Assembly: GCF_025822605.1 (NCBI RefSeq)
Contig: NZ_JACKTY010000040.1
Location: forward strand, 98,080 to 162,079
Direction: 5' to 3'
DNA: 64,000 nucleotides
From: Mycolicibacterium komossense
Lineage (GTDB): Bacteria > Actinomycetota > Actinomycetes > Mycobacteriales > Mycobacteriaceae
A model generated the notes under the pieces. That model made no database searches and was not told where the DNA came from. It saw only the letters and a list, made by a program, of their open reading frames with translations. Position numbers and translations under genes: made by a program. Shown piece after piece: positions 51,126-60,553 of the stretch (the first letter of the stretch is position 1; the number at the start of each line of letters is the position of its first letter).

Positions 51126-51171
51126 CCCCAGGAGCACCCCAGGGGTGGGCTCACCCGGCCCCCGGTATAGC

Positions 51172-52047
51172 TCAGCGCGGTACGTCGGGCGGGGTGATGG
51201 ACCGTGGCGAAAGCTCCAGTGTCCGAACGTGTTCGGCGATGGCAGCCAGATTCGTCACCCACACGTCGTCATGGTCGAGGACGTATCGCATCAGGTCGTC
51301 GAGTTCGGCGGCGCGGGATGGGCGCCCCGTCAGGAACGGGTGATTGGTCAACACCCAGCAGCCGCCGACACGGCGCAGGCCGTCGAATTCCAGCTGCCAC
51401 AGTTCGCGCGCCTTACGCGGGCTTTCGATCAGTCCACTGCCGGAGATGTCGGGCAGGTAGCAGTACTGCTCCCAGTCGTCGAGTGCCCATTGGATCGGGA
51501 TCTCGACCAACGATCGGTCCGCGCCGGGGGCGATCGCCAGTTCGTAGGGATGATCGGAGTCCATCAGACTCGAGTCGTAGAGGAACCCGCGCTCGGCCAG
51601 CAGCGCCGGGGTACGCCACGACAGATCCCACATCGGTGCCCGGTAGCCCGACGGCCGTACTCCGGCGACGTCGGCCAACGCCGCCAGTCCCCGGTCCAAC
51701 ACGTCGATCTCCTGCTCAAGGGTCAACGCGGTGGGCTGCTCGTGCAGGTAGCCGTGGTGGGCGATCTCGTGCCCGGCCGCCACGATGCTGCGGATCGCCT
51801 CGGGGTAGCGGTCTGCGGTATGGCCGGGAACGAAGAAGGTCGAGGCAATCTGATGCCGCTCCAACAGGTCCAGGATGCGTGGAATGCCGACCAGCGGGCC
51901 GTACGCCTGATGGCTCATCACGCTCATCCGGGCCCCGACCGATTCCAGGGTGCCCGGGCCTCCCCACAGCACGGCCGACTCGGCATCCACGTCGAAGGTG
52001 AACGCCGCCGCGGCGGCTTTGCCTTCTGGCCAACGAATTTCACTCAT
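51172..52047 (-). CDS. Polysaccharide-deacetylase-fold hydrolase (PuuE/NodB-like)
   Basis: The 291-residue protein has the NodB-type motifs FTFDVDAES (metal Asp), GHEIAHHGYLHE (His-x3-His ligands) and GYRAPMWDLSW. It lacks a signal peptide, so it is a cytoplasmic hydrolase rather than a cell-wall deacetylase. Cytoplasmic relatives include PuuE allantoinase and imidase-like enzymes that open ureide or imide rings. It overlaps the ureohydrolase gene (TGATG), in an operon opposite a PucR regulator, which favours a nitrogen-compound substrate. Confidence 0.9.
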   Translation of the reverse strand: MSEIRWPEGKAAAAAFTFDVDAESAVLWGGPGTLESVGARMSVMSHQAYGPLVGIPRILDLLERHQIASTFFVPGHTADRYPEAIRSIVAAGHEIAHHGYLHEQPTALTLEQEIDVLDRGLAALADVAGVRPSGYRAPMWDLSWRTPALLAERGFLYDSSLMDSDHPYELAIAPGADRSLVEIPIQWALDDWEQYCYLPDISGSGLIESPRKARELWQLEFDGLRRVGGCWVLTNHPFLTGRPSRAAELDDLMRYVLDHDDVWVTNLAAIAEHVRTLELSPRSITPPDVPR

Positions 52048-53042
52048 CAGCCGACCATAAGCGAGATGAGCTCGTAGGCGAGGTTGGCGCCGGCGACGGC
52101 GGTGACTTCGGCCTGGTCGTAGGCCGGTGCGACCTCGACCACGTCGGCGCCGACGATGTTGAGGCTGCGCATCGCCCGCAGCACCGCCACCAGCTCACGG
52201 CTAGTCATCCCGCCGATCTCAGGGGTGCCGGTACCGGGCGCGAACGCCGGGTCGAGCACGTCGATGTCGATGGACACGTACACCGGATACTGGCCCACCC
52301 GGGCCAGCACCTGTTCGATCACCCCGTCGATACCGATGCGGTCGATATCGCGGCAGTGCACCGCGGTGAAGCCGAGCTCGGCGTCCTCCAACAGGTCGGC
52401 CCGGTCGTAGAGCGAACCGCGAATACCGACGTGCGCGGAGTGGTCTTTGACCAGCAGACCCTGTTCGGAGGCACGACGAAACGGTGTGCCGTGGGTGCAG
52501 GGTGCCCCGAAGTAGGTGTCCCAGGTGTCGAGGTGCGCGTCGAAATGCACCAGGGCGACCGGTCCGTGCACTTCGTTGACCGCCTGCAAGGCCGGCAGCG
52601 CGATGGTGTGATCACCACCGAGCAGCACCACCTTGTGTCCGGGCCTGCTCAGGAGTCCACGGATGCCGACGCGGATCTCGTCGACCGCGGCGTCGATGTT
52701 GAACGGGTTCGCGGCGATATCGCCGGCGTCGACCACCTGTGCCGTGGCGAACGGAGTGACGTCCAGTGCAGGGTGATAGGGCTTGAGCAGGCGTGAGGCC
52801 TGGCGGATCGCGGCCGGTCCGAACCGGGCGCCGGGGCGGTAGGTCACTCCGCTGTCGAAAGGCACCCCCACGACGGCGATGTCGTAGTCGTCGACCTCGT
52901 GGCGCTGTGGCAGCCGCGCGAAGGTTCCGATCCCCGCGTACCGCGGTATGGCCTGCGCGTCGACTTGACCCAGCACTCCGGTGGCCGTCTCAACGTAGGG
53001 ATGGCTGTACTTGTCCTGGCCCATATCCGTCTCTCTTGTCAT
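52047..53042 (-). CDS. Ureohydrolase (agmatinase/guanidinobutyrase family)
   Basis: A 331-residue arginase-fold enzyme. Dinuclear manganese ligands are visible: His in GGDHTIALP, DAHLD in VHFDAHLDTWD, and two Asp in SIDIDVLDPAFAPGTGTPE. It releases urea from a guanidino compound. Start is ATG at 53042 (overlaps the SDR stop, ATGA) or 53024 (MGQDKYSHPYVE, after AGAGAGACGG). Members in this subgroup include guanidinobutyrase and guanidine hydrolases, so agmatine is not certain. Confidence 0.92.
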   Translation of the reverse strand: MTRETDMGQDKYSHPYVETATGVLGQVDAQAIPRYAGIGTFARLPQRHEVDDYDIAVVGVPFDSGVTYRPGARFGPAAIRQASRLLKPYHPALDVTPFATAQVVDAGDIAANPFNIDAAVDEIRVGIRGLLSRPGHKVVLLGGDHTIALPALQAVNEVHGPVALVHFDAHLDTWDTYFGAPCTHGTPFRRASEQGLLVKDHSAHVGIRGSLYDRADLLEDAELGFTAVHCRDIDRIGIDGVIEQVLARVGQYPVYVSIDIDVLDPAFAPGTGTPEIGGMTSRELVAVLRAMRSLNIVGADVVEVAPAYDQAEVTAVAGANLAYELISLMVG

Positions 53043-53803
53043 GCTCTCGACCGCGTCGAGCCGCCGTTGCACGAAATCACCTGTCCGACGATCGCTTCCA
53101 CGGCGAAATCGGTGAGTAGTTCGACTGCGGCTGAAATCTCTTCCGGAAAACCGATGCGGCCCAACGGGATCGACGACGCATAATAGCGGTGGATCGCGTC
53201 GAGGTCGACGTTGGCAGCCTCGGCGTCCACCTGCAGCTGCGGGGTGTCGGTGACTCCGGGTGCCACCGCATTGACGATGATGTGTTCGGCGGCCAGCTCG
53301 CGCCCCAATGTCTTGACCAACGAGATCAGTCCCGATTTGGCGGCCGCATAGGCAGTCGCCTCCGGCCACCCGGTGATGCCCCACTCGCTGGCGATCACCA
53401 CGATGCGCCCGGCGCCCCTGTCGCGCATGTACGGAAGCGCCGCCTGCACCAGGAAGAACGTGCCACCGAGGTTGGTGTCGACAACCTTCCACCAATCGGC
53501 GTCGTCGTGGTCGAGCAGCGGCGCCATCGTCATATACGCGTGGTTGGCCACCAGGATGTCGAGACTCCCGGCAGCGCGTGTCACGTCCGCGGCGATGCGG
53601 ACGCATTCGCCCGGGTCGCAGACGTCCCCGGCCGCGGTCAGCCCGCCGATCTCGTCGGCGAGCGCGGTGAGCTCGGCGCTATCTCGAATATCGTTGACTG
53701 CCACCGTCGCTCCCGCGGCCGCCAGGCGTCGGGCATGCGCGGCGCCCATCCCCTGGGCCGCGCCGGTCACCAGGGCGACTCGGCCATGTAGATCAGTGCT
53801 CAT
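53039..53803 (-). CDS. Short-chain dehydrogenase/reductase
   Basis: The 254-residue SDR has the cofactor motif VTGAAQGMGAAHARR, the structural motif as VANHAYM (His in place of the usual second Asn/Ala), and the catalytic Ser plus YAAAK in ATAYAAAKSG. It oxidises an alcohol or reduces a ketone with NAD(P). It overlaps both neighbours in a compact operon of permease, SDRs, ureohydrolase and deacetylase-fold hydrolase. Confidence 0.92.
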   Translation of the reverse strand: MSTDLHGRVALVTGAAQGMGAAHARRLAAAGATVAVNDIRDSAELTALADEIGGLTAAGDVCDPGECVRIAADVTRAAGSLDILVANHAYMTMAPLLDHDDADWWKVVDTNLGGTFFLVQAALPYMRDRGAGRIVVIASEWGITGWPEATAYAAAKSGLISLVKTLGRELAAEHIIVNAVAPGVTDTPQLQVDAEAANVDLDAIHRYYASSIPLGRIGFPEEISAAVELLTDFAVEAIVGQVISCNGGSTRSRA

Positions 53804-54498
53804 ATGACCGCTCCGGAGTTGACATTGACGACGTCACCGACGCTGAATGTCGCATCGCAGACCAGGTATTCGACGCAGCGGGCCACCTCAGGCGGGGTGG
53901 CCAACCGCCGCAGCGGCAGAGTCATCAGGTAATCGCTTGCCCGCCAGGGTGAATCAAGTGCCAGCAATGGGGTATCGGTTGGGCCGGGGGCCACGCAGTT
54001 GATTCGCACGCCCCGGCCGGCCACCTCAGCAGCCAGGCTGCGGACGAAACCGAGGATCGCACCCTTGGCCGCGGCGTAGTGCACGTCGCCGTCACCACCG
54101 CCGACGGCCAGTTCACTGGCCACCGCCACGAGTGCTCCGCGCCGCTCGATCAAGTCCGGCAGTGTCGCGCGGGCCACGTTCACCAGCCCCCCGAGATGAA
54201 CGCGCAGCATCCGCCGCCAGGCGTCTGCGCTGATCTCGGCGACAGGTGCCATTTCGTAGTAGCCCGCCGAGGTGACGACTGCCCCGATGGGACCGAGCGC
54301 CGCACGGATCTGCGCGACCGCGCCGGCGACGGCGTCCGGATCCGAAACATCAACGGCAACAGCGTAGTCAGCACCGGGAGCCGATCCGCTGAGATCGAGA
54401 CAGCCGACGGTGAAGCCGCGCCGGGTCAGTGCCTCGACGACGGCGGCGCCGATACCGCTCGCACCCCCGGTGACCAGCGCCACCGCCGACTCGCTCAC
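53800..54498 (-). CDS. Short-chain dehydrogenase/reductase
   Basis: The 232-residue SDR has VTGGASGIGAAVVEAL, the NNAG-equivalent VVTSAGYYEM, and YAAAKGAILGF with catalytic Tyr and Lys. An Asp after the second strand (LDLSGSAPG) suggests NAD preference. It overlaps the permease gene and the next SDR by four bases each. Two SDRs in tandem may oxidise successive alcohol groups. Confidence 0.92.
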   Translation of the reverse strand: MSESAVALVTGGASGIGAAVVEALTRRGFTVGCLDLSGSAPGADYAVAVDVSDPDAVAGAVAQIRAALGPIGAVVTSAGYYEMAPVAEISADAWRRMLRVHLGGLVNVARATLPDLIERRGALVAVASELAVGGGDGDVHYAAAKGAILGFVRSLAAEVAGRGVRINCVAPGPTDTPLLALDSPWRASDYLMTLPLRRLATPPEVARCVEYLVCDATFSVGDVVNVNSGAVI

Positions 54499-55973
54499 GG
54501 CCGGACCGTCCGCTCATCGGCCTGTTCGTCGGTGGCTTCGACCTCGTCGATGACCGACGCGCCCACAATCCGAGACCGGACGCGGGCCAGCAGGACGGCG
54601 CCGATAACTCCGAGTACCACCACCCCGATCCACACCGACCAGTCGAGGTAGCGCTGATCGAAAGCCGCACGTGGCCAAGCGATATTGATGAATTGCAACA
54701 GCGCCCAGACCGCCGCGACAAAAGCGATCGGCAGCGCCGCGCGGCCCAGCGAGAACCTCGCTGGGGTCCAGGCGCCACGCACCAGTACCACCAGGAAGCC
54801 GAGCAGAGGGAACAGGAATGCCAGGTAGAAGCCGCCCGCGGTGAAGTTCACCATCAGGGTGTAGACGTCGCTGGCGACGATGCTCAACAGGAACAGGCCG
54901 GCACCGATCGCCGTGGTGACCAGAATCGCCGTCACCGGGATACGGGCCTGGCCGCGCAGGCGACCCAGTGCGCCGGCAGCAGGCAGGGCGCCGTCGCGGG
55001 CGTAGGCCCAGATCACCCGTGATGCCGAGGTCTGCAGGGCAAGAAAGCTGGCCAGGAAGCCGATCACGAACAGCACCTCGACGGGCTTGGCCACCCCGGC
55101 ACCGAGTGCGGTGGTCAACGTGTCGTACACCGGGTCGGTCACCGTGCCGTCGGCCACCGCGCCGAGATCCGGGATGGCCAGGATGATCGCCAGGCTGGAG
55201 TAGGCCACCACCACCGCGATGAACACCAGCGAGAACAGCACCGCCTTCGGCAGGTCGCGGCGCGGTTCGTGTACCTCCTCAGCGATGGAACCGGCGCTCT
55301 CGAAGCCGACGAAGGACCAGCCGATGAACGCGACGGCCATCAGGAACGGGCCGCTGAGGTAGGTCCAGCTGTCCACGTCCGGGCCACCGCCCTGAAACAG
55401 CACCGACAGCGAGTTGTGTCGGTGGAACAGCAGAAGCCAGGTGCCCAACCCGATCGAGCCGATGACCTCGGCGATGATGCTGCCGACCATGAAGATCTTC
55501 AGCGCGCGACGCCCGACCAGGTTGACCGCGGTGCCGGCCAGCAGGATCACCAGCGCGATCACCGCGAGAGTTCCGCCCGAGGGCTCCGTCACGCCGGCGA
55601 TGTTCGCGATGAAACCCGCCGCCCCGATGGCCACGGTGGCCATCGCGATCACGAGTGTCCACATGTAGACCCAGCCGGCGAACCAGCCGTACGTCGTGCC
55701 GAGGAGTCGGCGTGACCACTGGTAGATCGACCCTTCCAACGGCCAGCGCGACACCAGAGAGGCGAACACCAGCGCCACGAGGAACTGCCCGGCGAACACC
55801 AGCAGGAAGCCCCACCAGAAGCTCGGGCCGGCCGCCGAGAGCGCAAGTCCGAAGATGCCGTACAGCGCGACGATCGGCGAGATGAACGCGAAGGCGAAGG
55901 CGAAGGCGGACCACAACGAGAACTCTCTGCGGAGCACCTGCGGCTGCTCCGCCGGGGCGATGGATGACGACAT
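54495..55973 (-). CDS. APC-family amino acid/polyamine permease
   Basis: The 492-residue transporter has about 12 membrane helices. Near the N-terminus it has the APC motif region FISPIVALYGIFGLALSAAG; the central GWSFVGFESAGSIAEEV is the helix-6 substrate site. The acidic C-terminal tail (EVEATDEQADERT) is cytoplasmic. It is first gene of the operon and divergent from a PucR regulator, so it probably imports the amine or guanidino substrate degraded by the downstream enzymes. Confidence 0.93.
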   Translation of the reverse strand: MSSSIAPAEQPQVLRREFSLWSAFAFAFAFISPIVALYGIFGLALSAAGPSFWWGFLLVFAGQFLVALVFASLVSRWPLEGSIYQWSRRLLGTTYGWFAGWVYMWTLVIAMATVAIGAAGFIANIAGVTEPSGGTLAVIALVILLAGTAVNLVGRRALKIFMVGSIIAEVIGSIGLGTWLLLFHRHNSLSVLFQGGGPDVDSWTYLSGPFLMAVAFIGWSFVGFESAGSIAEEVHEPRRDLPKAVLFSLVFIAVVVAYSSLAIILAIPDLGAVADGTVTDPVYDTLTTALGAGVAKPVEVLFVIGFLASFLALQTSASRVIWAYARDGALPAAGALGRLRGQARIPVTAILVTTAIGAGLFLLSIVASDVYTLMVNFTAGGFYLAFLFPLLGFLVVLVRGAWTPARFSLGRAALPIAFVAAVWALLQFINIAWPRAAFDQRYLDWSVWIGVVVLGVIGAVLLARVRSRIVGASVIDEVEATDEQADERTVRP

Positions 55974-56142
55974 GTCCTGCTCCCACTACTCGACACTGGT
56001 TGGCAGGAACTATCAACCGCGGTCAGCGCGGGCGCCAGTCGTTGGGCCGAAGACGCAGAGAACGCACCTCCGCGGTGCCACGCATTGGAGGATCGCACAA
56101 CGCCGACCCCTGTCGATGTGACGGCGGCGTTACGCTCGTCCA

Positions 56143-57513
56143 ATGACTGCGCCCGTGGCAGGCACCCCGACGCTGCGCGACCTGCTCAGCGCACCGGGTG
56201 TCGGGCTCGTCGTCCCCGACGGTCCACCCCAGGACCTCGATCGGGCGATCAGCTGGGCGCACACCACCGAGATGCGGGATCCGGCGCGCTATCTGCACGG
56301 CGGGGAGTTGGTCTGCACGGTGGGCCTGAGCCTGCAGACACCGCAGGACTGCCAGACATTCGCCGATGCCTTGGCCGGGGCGGGCGCGTCGGGAGTGTGC
56401 TTCGGCATCGGCGACGGCCACGACACCGTGCCGGCCGCACTGCTGACCCGATGCCGCTATCACGGGCTGCCGGTGCTGATCGCCTCACCGAGCGTGCCGT
56501 TCAGCAGGGTGAGCCGCTTCGTCGCCGAATACGAGCTCGGCGCCGAGATCGCCACCGCCCGGGCCACCACGGCGCTGGTGCCCGAGCTGCTCTCGGCCCT
56601 GCGCCGTCACGCCTCGACACGCGAGCTGCTGGACACCGCCGGTCAGCTCCTGGACTGCTACTTCCTGCTCGACCCGGCCGACACCGTGGACGAAGGGGAG
56701 AGCGGGTCGCCGGTGGTCGTCGTCGAGGTGCCAGGGCTGGGCAGCCTGGGCTGGGTCGGTCGCGGCGACCACCCGGAACCGGCGCTGCTCGACGTCATCG
56801 CCCGATTCGTGCGAGCGACCCAGCTCCAACTCGACGTCGAGACCGCTCTGGCCCGTGAGCGGGTAGGTCAGCTGCTGTCGCTGGTCGAGCGCCGGATGCT
56901 GCTGCCCGATGCGCTGAGCCAATTACTTTCGTGGCCCGGCTTCACCGCAGCGGAGCTGACGTGTTCGGCATGGCCGGCCGGCGCCGGCGCCTTGTTGTCG
57001 ATGGCGATCCCCGGCGCGCTGGTCGGCGACGCCCCGGACCTGTGCTTGATGCTGACCGCGGAGTCCCTGGAGACGGCCGACGACCTGGCTCTGCCGGCCG
57101 GGCACTCGGCGCCCGTGCCGCTCAAGGAGATCGGCGCAGCCATCGGTCAGGCGCGCATCGCGCTGGATCTCGCGCAGCGCCGCGGTCGCCGCGTCGGCCC
57201 CGACCAGTTGAGCACCCTGGAGAGCCTTCTCGAGCAACTCCCCCTCGTCCAGCTCGCGCCCTTCAAGCAGCAGCTGATCGACCCACTGGCCGAGATGGAC
57301 CGGTTGCGCGGCACCCAGCACATCCGCACGCTGCGCGCGTTCCTGACCCTCAACGGGTCACTGGGCGACACCGCCCGGGAGTTGTATCTACATACCAACA
57401 CCGTGCGGCACCGGTTGACCCGAATTCACGAGCTCACCGGTCGAGACCCGTTGAACCACAACGACCAAGCGGCCTTCACGATCGGTCTGCGCGCACTCGA
57501 CCGCCGAGACTGA
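56143..57513 (+). CDS. PucR-family transcriptional regulator
   Basis: The 456-residue regulator has the N-terminal PucR ligand domain (PTLRDLLSAPGVGLVV to about residue 130), a CdaR-like middle and the C-terminal HTH (GDTARELYLHTNTVRHRLTR). PucR proteins activate purine and other nitrogen catabolism genes. It is divergent from the permease operon across a 169-bp gap. TTACGCT seven bases before the ATG suggests a leaderless promoter. Confidence 0.93.
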   Translation: MTAPVAGTPTLRDLLSAPGVGLVVPDGPPQDLDRAISWAHTTEMRDPARYLHGGELVCTVGLSLQTPQDCQTFADALAGAGASGVCFGIGDGHDTVPAALLTRCRYHGLPVLIASPSVPFSRVSRFVAEYELGAEIATARATTALVPELLSALRRHASTRELLDTAGQLLDCYFLLDPADTVDEGESGSPVVVVEVPGLGSLGWVGRGDHPEPALLDVIARFVRATQLQLDVETALARERVGQLLSLVERRMLLPDALSQLLSWPGFTAAELTCSAWPAGAGALLSMAIPGALVGDAPDLCLMLTAESLETADDLALPAGHSAPVPLKEIGAAIGQARIALDLAQRRGRRVGPDQLSTLESLLEQLPLVQLAPFKQQLIDPLAEMDRLRGTQHIRTLRAFLTLNGSLGDTARELYLHTNTVRHRLTRIHELTGRDPLNHNDQAAFTIGLRALDRRD

Positions 57514-57526
57514 CGGGCAACGAGAG

Positions 57527-58540
57527 TCAGACGGTCAGCACCATCCGGAATCGCGCCCGGCCTTCGTCCATCGCGGCGTAGGCCTCGGCGGCCTGGGCCA
57601 GCGGCAACTCCTGGATCCGGGCCCGTACCCCCGACTGCACGGCGAACTTCATCGTCTCCTCGACGTCGCGGGCGGTGCCGGATGGATGGCCGGTGACGGT
57701 CAAGCCGTCAGTGATCAACTGCAGGGGGCTGATCGGGAGCGGGTCCGCGGTGACACCGATGGTGATGAGTTCTCCGCGCGGTAGCAGTCCTGCAACGGTG
57801 TCGCCCATCGCCTTCGAACTCGCGGCGGTGGCCAGCACGACGATGACACCGCCGAGGGCCTGCAGCGCTTCGCCGACGTCGCCGGCAGTGGAGTCGATGT
57901 AGTGGTGGGCGCCGAAGTCCTTGGCGTCCTTGGCTTTATCCGATCCGCGGGCGATGGCGACGGTCTCGAAGCCCATCGCGCGGGCGAACTGCACACCCAG
58001 ATGCCCGAGACCGCCGACGCCGAGGACGGCCACCCGGTCACCCGGCTTGGCGCGGGACTGCCGCAGCGCATGGAACACGGTCACCCCGGCGCAGGCCATC
58101 GGCGCGGCTTCGGCGAACGACAGCTCGTCGGGTATCCGGGCCAGCGCGTTGGCCGGCACGGTGACAGACTCCGCGTACCCACCGGGGTAGTGCAAGCTCG
58201 GGATCTGCAGCTTCCGACAGTGGATGAAGTCACCCTGCAGACACGGCACGCACTCGTTGCAGTGTCCGCCGAACCAGCCGACGGCAACCCGGTCGCCGAC
58301 AGCGAAATTGTCCACGCCGTCGCCGAGTTCGGCGATGGTTCCGGCGATCTCGTGCCCGGGGGTCAGCGGCCACGTGATACCTGGGAACTGACCGTTGACG
58401 AACGCGTGGTCGGTGCCGCACACACCGGCAGCGTCGACGGCCAGCCGGACATGGTCACGCGCAGGAGAGGTCGTGTCGACATCGACCAGGGTCAGCGCCT
58501 CGCCGGGCCCCTGGACGTGTACAGCCTGATGAGTTGACAT
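57527..58540 (-). CDS. Zinc-dependent alcohol dehydrogenase (AdhA/AdhT-like)
   Basis: The 337-residue MDR enzyme has catalytic zinc ligands Cys41 (GVCGTDHAF) and His in LTPGHEIAG. The four structural cysteines are in GGHCNECVPCLQGDFIHC. The Rossmann motif is VLGVGGLGHLG. It oxidises primary alcohols with NAD(P). GAGGGATGCC precedes its ATG at 58540. A repeated GGGTA array lies just upstream and may regulate it. Confidence 0.93.
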   Translation of the reverse strand: MSTHQAVHVQGPGEALTLVDVDTTSPARDHVRLAVDAAGVCGTDHAFVNGQFPGITWPLTPGHEIAGTIAELGDGVDNFAVGDRVAVGWFGGHCNECVPCLQGDFIHCRKLQIPSLHYPGGYAESVTVPANALARIPDELSFAEAAPMACAGVTVFHALRQSRAKPGDRVAVLGVGGLGHLGVQFARAMGFETVAIARGSDKAKDAKDFGAHHYIDSTAGDVGEALQALGGVIVVLATAASSKAMGDTVAGLLPRGELITIGVTADPLPISPLQLITDGLTVTGHPSGTARDVEETMKFAVQSGVRARIQELPLAQAAEAYAAMDEGRARFRMVLTV

Positions 58541-58570
58541 GGCATCCCTCGGATCTGCTGGCCTATCGGT

Positions 58571-58612
58571 GGGTAAGCGATGGGTAATTGAGATGGGTAG
58601 ATGAGACGGGTA
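58571..58612. repeat. Four GGGTA repeats upstream of the alcohol dehydrogenase
   Basis: GGGTA occurs at 58571, 58582, 58595 and 58608, with spacings of 11, 13 and 13 bp. Flanking bases are partly shared (GATGGGTA, GAGATGGGTA). Read on the gene's strand these are TACCC repeats 30-70 bp before its start. They may be regulator-binding iterons. Confidence 0.55.
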
Positions 58613-58652
58613 AGTACTCCATCGTTCCTACCACCGCAGTCAACCGTCAGCG

Positions 58653-59462
58653 TCAGGACGACGGATCGAACAACGTGACTTCCAGGACGTCCGACGCGGC
58701 GGGAGCCGGATAGACCCGGACGTATTCCTCGACCCGCTCGACGGGAGCGCTCGAATCGTCTGCCGCCGCGAACATCTGCAGCAGCGCCTGCGCGTCGGGC
58801 TGGCTGGCATGCGCTCCCAGCGCACGCAGTTTGTCGGCCCAGAACGGCGTGACATCGATCCTCGCGGAGATCACCGCATCGTCGACGGCCATCTCATCCG
58901 GAGGCAGCCACGCCTCGCCGCCGAACACCGCGCGAGCGCGGGTCTGCATGGTGCGCATACTCGTCGCTGATATTGCGATGTAGTAGAGCTTCGGCGCCCG
59001 GCCCGGCTCGGCGTTGGCCGCGATGTTGCCGTGCGCGGCGATCACGATGTCGTGGGTACGGATGTGATCGGGATGTCCGGACAGGCCGTTGGGCGGGTAG
59101 GTGACCAGGACGTCGGGGGCGAACATCCGAATCAGCCGAACCAACTGCTGCACCATCGGCGCCATCGGGCGTCGGCTGAACGAATCCGCCGCCACATCGG
59201 CGGCATCGCCGGGCAGCCCGGAGTCCGGGTAGCCGAGTTTCACCACATCGCCGACGCCCAGCGCCTCGGCCGCCAGGTCCAGCTCCCCTGACCGCCGCGC
59301 CGGCACCAGGGCGGGATCCAGTCCGATGGCATCCCCGTGGCGACCGTCGGTGCACGTGACCAGGACGGTGCGATAACCCTCGGCCGCATAGCGGGCCAAT
59401 GTGCCGCCGGTCTGGCTGGACTCGTCGTCGGGGTGCGCGTGCACGACCATCAGGACCGGCAT
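58653..59462 (-). CDS. PIG-L/LmbE-family N-deacetylase (MshB/Mca-like)
   Basis: The 269-residue enzyme starts MPVLMVVHAHPDDESSQTGG. The zinc-binding AHPDDE motif is at residues 9-14 and the third ligand is in GLSGHPDHIRTHD. In actinobacteria this family includes the mycothiol enzymes MshB and Mca and antibiotic-pathway deacetylases. MshB and Mca are near 290-300 residues, so this is a shorter paralogue whose substrate I cannot name. Confidence 0.9.
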   Translation of the reverse strand: MPVLMVVHAHPDDESSQTGGTLARYAAEGYRTVLVTCTDGRHGDAIGLDPALVPARRSGELDLAAEALGVGDVVKLGYPDSGLPGDAADVAADSFSRRPMAPMVQQLVRLIRMFAPDVLVTYPPNGLSGHPDHIRTHDIVIAAHGNIAANAEPGRAPKLYYIAISATSMRTMQTRARAVFGGEAWLPPDEMAVDDAVISARIDVTPFWADKLRALGAHASQPDAQALLQMFAAADDSSAPVERVEEYVRVYPAPAASDVLEVTLFDPSS

Positions 59463-59579
59463 CCCGCTTCTGCTGCGCACACCAGGCCCAAGGCGGCCCA
59501 CCGACAAGAAATTCCCGTTACGTCCGTATTCGGCCGGCAAATCGGGAATAGCCGCCGATCCGCCCGAGTTGGCGCCAAG

Positions 59580-60494
59580 ATGCGAGCCGTCGTCTACGAC
59601 CCCCGTGCCCGGGCGAATCTGCGACTCGACGAGGTCGAGGAGCCGACCGTCGGCAGATCCGAGGCCCTTGTCGATGTCGAAGCCATCGCGCTGAACTTCG
59701 GCGAGATCCATTTCATCGACCAGATGCGCAAGCCGGGCGAGGTGCCCGGCTGGGATGCCGCGGGTGTGGTGACGCAGGCGGCGGCGGACGGCTCCGGGCC
59801 GCCGGTGGGCGCTCGCGTCGTCAGTTTCAACGGGCAGGGCGGCTGGGCGCAGCGCCGAGCTGTACACACTGAAAACCTCGCTGAGCTGCCTCAATGGGTC
59901 GACGTCGAGGAAGCCGCGGCGCTGCCGGTGGCCGGCGTGACCGCGCTGCAGGCGTTGCGTGCCCTTGGCCCCGTGGTGGGCCGCAGGGTGCTGATCACCG
60001 GGGCCTCGGGCGGCGTCGGCCGGTTCGCGGTACAGCTGGCCGCCCGCGCCGGGGCGCATGTGATCGCCGCAGTCGGCAGCCCGGCCCGCGGCGACGGCCT
60101 GAGCGAACTCGGCGCCGACGACGTCGTGGTCGGACTCGCCGGTCTGACCGAGCCCGTGTTCGGTGTCCTCGACAATGTCGGTGGAAAGCTGCTCACTGAG
60201 GCCTTCAGCCTGGTCGGCGACGGCGGTTCGGTGCAGTCGATCGGGATGGCCTCCAACGAACCGACCACCATCGACTTCGAACGGGAACGCCGGACCGGCA
60301 ACCGAAAGCGCTTGGAGCCCTTCACTGTTCGCACACCGTTCCGCGCCGACCTGGAGTACCTGCTCACCCTGCTGGCCGACGGCGAGCTCGACCCGCAGAT
60401 CGGACTGCGCGATTCGTGGGACAACGTGTCGGCCGCCGCGGAGGCATTGCTTGGTCGCACGGTCGCCGGTAAGGCTGTCCTGCAGGTTGGGTGA
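59580..60494 (+). CDS. Zinc-free quinone oxidoreductase (MDR family)
   Basis: A 304-residue MDR protein starting MRAVVYDPRARANLRL. It lacks the Cys/His zinc ligands of alcohol dehydrogenases. It has the cofactor-binding LITGASGGVGRFAVQLAARA (about residues 138-157). It probably reduces quinones or enones with NADPH. It is divergent from the PIG-L gene across 117 bp and overlaps the longest YihY frame. Confidence 0.91.
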   Translation: MRAVVYDPRARANLRLDEVEEPTVGRSEALVDVEAIALNFGEIHFIDQMRKPGEVPGWDAAGVVTQAAADGSGPPVGARVVSFNGQGGWAQRRAVHTENLAELPQWVDVEEAAALPVAGVTALQALRALGPVVGRRVLITGASGGVGRFAVQLAARAGAHVIAAVGSPARGDGLSELGADDVVVGLAGLTEPVFGVLDNVGGKLLTEAFSLVGDGGSVQSIGMASNEPTTIDFERERRTGNRKRLEPFTVRTPFRADLEYLLTLLADGELDPQIGLRDSWDNVSAAAEALLGRTVAGKAVLQVG

Positions 60495-60553
60495 TCGGCC
60501 ACATTTGGCCACGTCAGGCGATTGCCGAGCGGCCAAATGGGTATCAACACCCA

